From positions 1 to 47,986 of the forward strand of contig JAKQPK010000074.1 of NCBI GenBank assembly GCA_029564765.1: a stretch of 47,986 bases of DNA. The letters are read 5' to 3'. Under the pieces are notes generated by a model. The model had not been told where the DNA came from. It did no database searches and saw only the letters and a program-made list of their open reading frames with translations. The position numbers were made by a program, and so were the translations under genes. Below, piece by piece: positions 46,976 through 47,986 of this stretch. The first letter of the stretch is position 1. Every line of letters starts with the position of its first letter. The DNA comes from Candidatus Omnitrophota bacterium. Its GTDB lineage: Bacteria; Omnitrophota; Gorgyraeia; Zapsychrales; Aceulaceae.

Positions 46976-47494
46976 ATTAATAAGTACGTTCGCATTAACG
47001 AGTATATTCGCGTTCCAGAAGTCCGTGTCATTGGGGCAAATTCTGAGCAGTTAGGCGTCATGATCGTGCGCCGAGCTGTTGATATGGCCAAAGAGCAAGG
47101 ATTGGACCTTGTGGAAGTCGCGCCCATGGCCAAACCTCCCGTATGCCGCATCATCGATTTCAGCAAGTACAAATACGAACAGGAAAAGAAGGAGCGCAAA
47201 AGCAAAAAAAGCCAGCACGTGACCCATTTAAAAGAAATTCGTGTGAAGCCGCATATTGACGAACATGATTATCAGGTCAAGCTTAAGCAGTCGATCGCTT
47301 TTTTAACAAAGCACGATAAAGTAAAGATCAACCTCTTTTTCCGAGGGCGAGAAATGGCCTTTAAAGAGCAGGGCCGCCAGGTATTGAGCCGTTTTGTCGC
47401 CGACCTGTCCGAGCACGGACAGCTGGAAAAAGATTTTGGCTTAGAGGGGCGCGTGATGTCTTTGGTGGTCGCGCCGAAAACCGCTAAGAAATAA
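46976..47494 (+). CDS. infC: Translation initiation factor IF-3
   Basis: 172 aa from ATT at 46976, or 174 aa from ATG at 46970. AGGAGG (46962-46967) is 8 nt before the ATT but only 2 nt before the ATG, so ATT is preferred, as in E. coli and Bacillus where the rare start permits IF-3 autoregulation. Sequence VRINEYIRVPEVRVIGANSE, LDLVEVAPMAKPPVCRIIDFSKYKYE and HDYQVKL are typical. Order thrS-infC-rpmI-rplT is conserved. Confidence 0.93.
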   Translation: MNKYVRINEYIRVPEVRVIGANSEQLGVMIVRRAVDMAKEQGLDLVEVAPMAKPPVCRIIDFSKYKYEQEKKERKSKKSQHVTHLKEIRVKPHIDEHDYQVKLKQSIAFLTKHDKVKINLFFRGREMAFKEQGRQVLSRFVADLSEHGQLEKDFGLEGRVMSLVVAPKTAKK

Positions 47495-47512
47495 ACACAA
47501 CGAGGGAGACGT

Positions 47513-47710
47513 ATGCCAAAACTTAAAACGAACCGTTCCGCCCGGAAACGATTTCATGTTACAAAAACCGGAAAACTAAAGAAGCGAAGCGCTTTTCGAG
47601 GGCACATCTTAGGCAAAAAAAGCCGTAAGCGAAAACGCCATCTTCGCCAAAGCAGTTATTTAACCAATTCTGATGCAAAAAAGATCAGGAAGATCCTGCC
47701 CTACGCTTAA
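47513..47710 (+). CDS. rpmI: 50S ribosomal protein L35
   Basis: 65 aa, usual size. PKLKTNRSARKRFHVTKTGK and the basic RSAFRGHILGKKSRKRKRHL match L35. GAGGGAGACGT precedes the ATG. Between infC and rplT, as usual. Confidence 0.95.
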   Translation: MPKLKTNRSARKRFHVTKTGKLKKRSAFRGHILGKKSRKRKRHLRQSSYLTNSDAKKIRKILPYA

Positions 47711-47719
47711 TAGCGTAGG
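47700..47719 (+). other. Hairpin spanning the rpmI stop codon
   Basis: CCTACGC/GCGTAGG, 7-bp stem with a 6-nt loop that holds the TAA of rpmI. No T-run. May influence rpmI-rplT translation; unproven. Confidence 0.35.
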
Positions 47720-47747
47720 CGCACAACATTAAGGAGGAAGTTGTCTT

Positions 47748-47986
47748 ATGCCGCGTACCAAACACGCTGTTGCTTCGCGTAAACGAAAAAAAAGAGTTCT
47801 CAAGCTAGCCAAGGGCCAGTTTGGGCAAAGAAGTAAAAGATATCAACAGGCTGATCGCTCAGTCCGTCGAGGATTGAGGTTCGCGTATCGTGACCGCAAA
47901 GTAAAGAAACGCGAGTTTCGCGCTTTGTGGGCTGTGCGCATCAATGCTGCTTGCCGTGAGGCTGGCATTACCTATAGCCGCTTTAT
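47748..47986 (+). CDS. rplT: 50S ribosomal protein L20 (5' part, runs off window)
   Basis: 79 codons visible: MPRTKHAVASRKRKKRVLKL, AKGQFGQRSKRYQQADRSV, REFRALWAVRINAACREAG. Clear L20. AAGGAGG upstream with 10 nt spacing. Truncated only by the window end. Often represses its own operon by binding a leader RNA. Confidence 0.95.
   Translation, partial: MPRTKHAVASRKRKKRVLKLAKGQFGQRSKRYQQADRSVRRGLRFAYRDRKVKKREFRALWAVRINAACREAGITYSRF

Overview
The window (47,986 bp) looks like a chromosomal segment of a diderm (outer-membrane) bacterium, centred on its replication origin. Support for this: a YidC with a large periplasmic domain, a secretin, a predicted lipoprotein, and the dnaA/dnaN/gyrB/gyrA and rpmH/yidD/yidC/parA/parB gene sets on either side of a cluster of DnaA boxes. 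A very large C39-peptidase-like exported protein, an expanded set of Flp-type prepilins and rather divergent housekeeping proteins resemble what is known of the candidate phylum Omnitrophota (former OP3). That assignment is an inference from memory of the family style; no search was run.

Layout. Left of the origin almost everything is on the minus strand; right of it everything is on the plus strand, so nearly all genes point away from the origin. (1) 1-5000: the 5' part of a giant exported protein, preceded by a sigma70-like promoter and a leader RNA that can form either a terminator or a hairpin hiding the start codon. (2) 5539-14961: a tad operon with nine Flp/TadE-like prepilins of different sizes (one only 51 aa), a giant TadG-like protein, TadB and TadC. 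(3) 15128-17611: an HTH protein of unclear origin, a double zinc-ribbon protein and a DUF192 protein. (4) 17617-23295: the assembly half of the Tad system: a TadZ-TadA fusion ATPase, a secretin fused to a TonB-like C-terminal domain, CpaB and a PpiC-type lipoprotein. (5) 23388-25909: a polytopic membrane protein, a cysteine-rich prepilin and a small acidic protein. (6) 25911-29294: malate dehydrogenase, a D-2-hydroxyacid dehydrogenase and TrpB2. (7) 29322-30071: a small secreted protein, tRNA-Glu, and a 36-bp partial duplication of the tRNA 3' end.

(8) 30080-37996: gyrA, gyrB, a DUF721 protein, dnaN and dnaA, with DnaA boxes both between dnaN and dnaA and upstream of dnaA. (9) 38337-42212: rpmH, yidD, yidC, a stand-alone Jag N-terminal domain, parA and parB with two parS sites; rnpA is missing from its usual place. 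(10) 42223-44481: yicC, gmk, rpoZ, and a coaC lacking the CoaB half. (11) 44793-47986: tRNA-Cys, tRNA-Leu, tRNA-Val, then thrS (no TGS domain), infC (probable ATT start), rpmI and the start of rplT.

How the parts fit: the two tad blocks together encode ATPase, platform (TadB/TadC), secretin, CpaB and about a dozen pilin-like substrates, but no prepilin peptidase (TadV/CpaA) lies in the window, so it must be elsewhere. The giant C39-like protein just downstream of the tad operon shares a 12-bp extended -10 sequence with the pilin operon upstream region, suggesting (inference) co-regulation of surface structures. The origin-proximal genes form an ordinary replication/partition neighbourhood with a few notable losses (rnpA, KH/R3H of Jag, CoaB, TGS of ThrRS).
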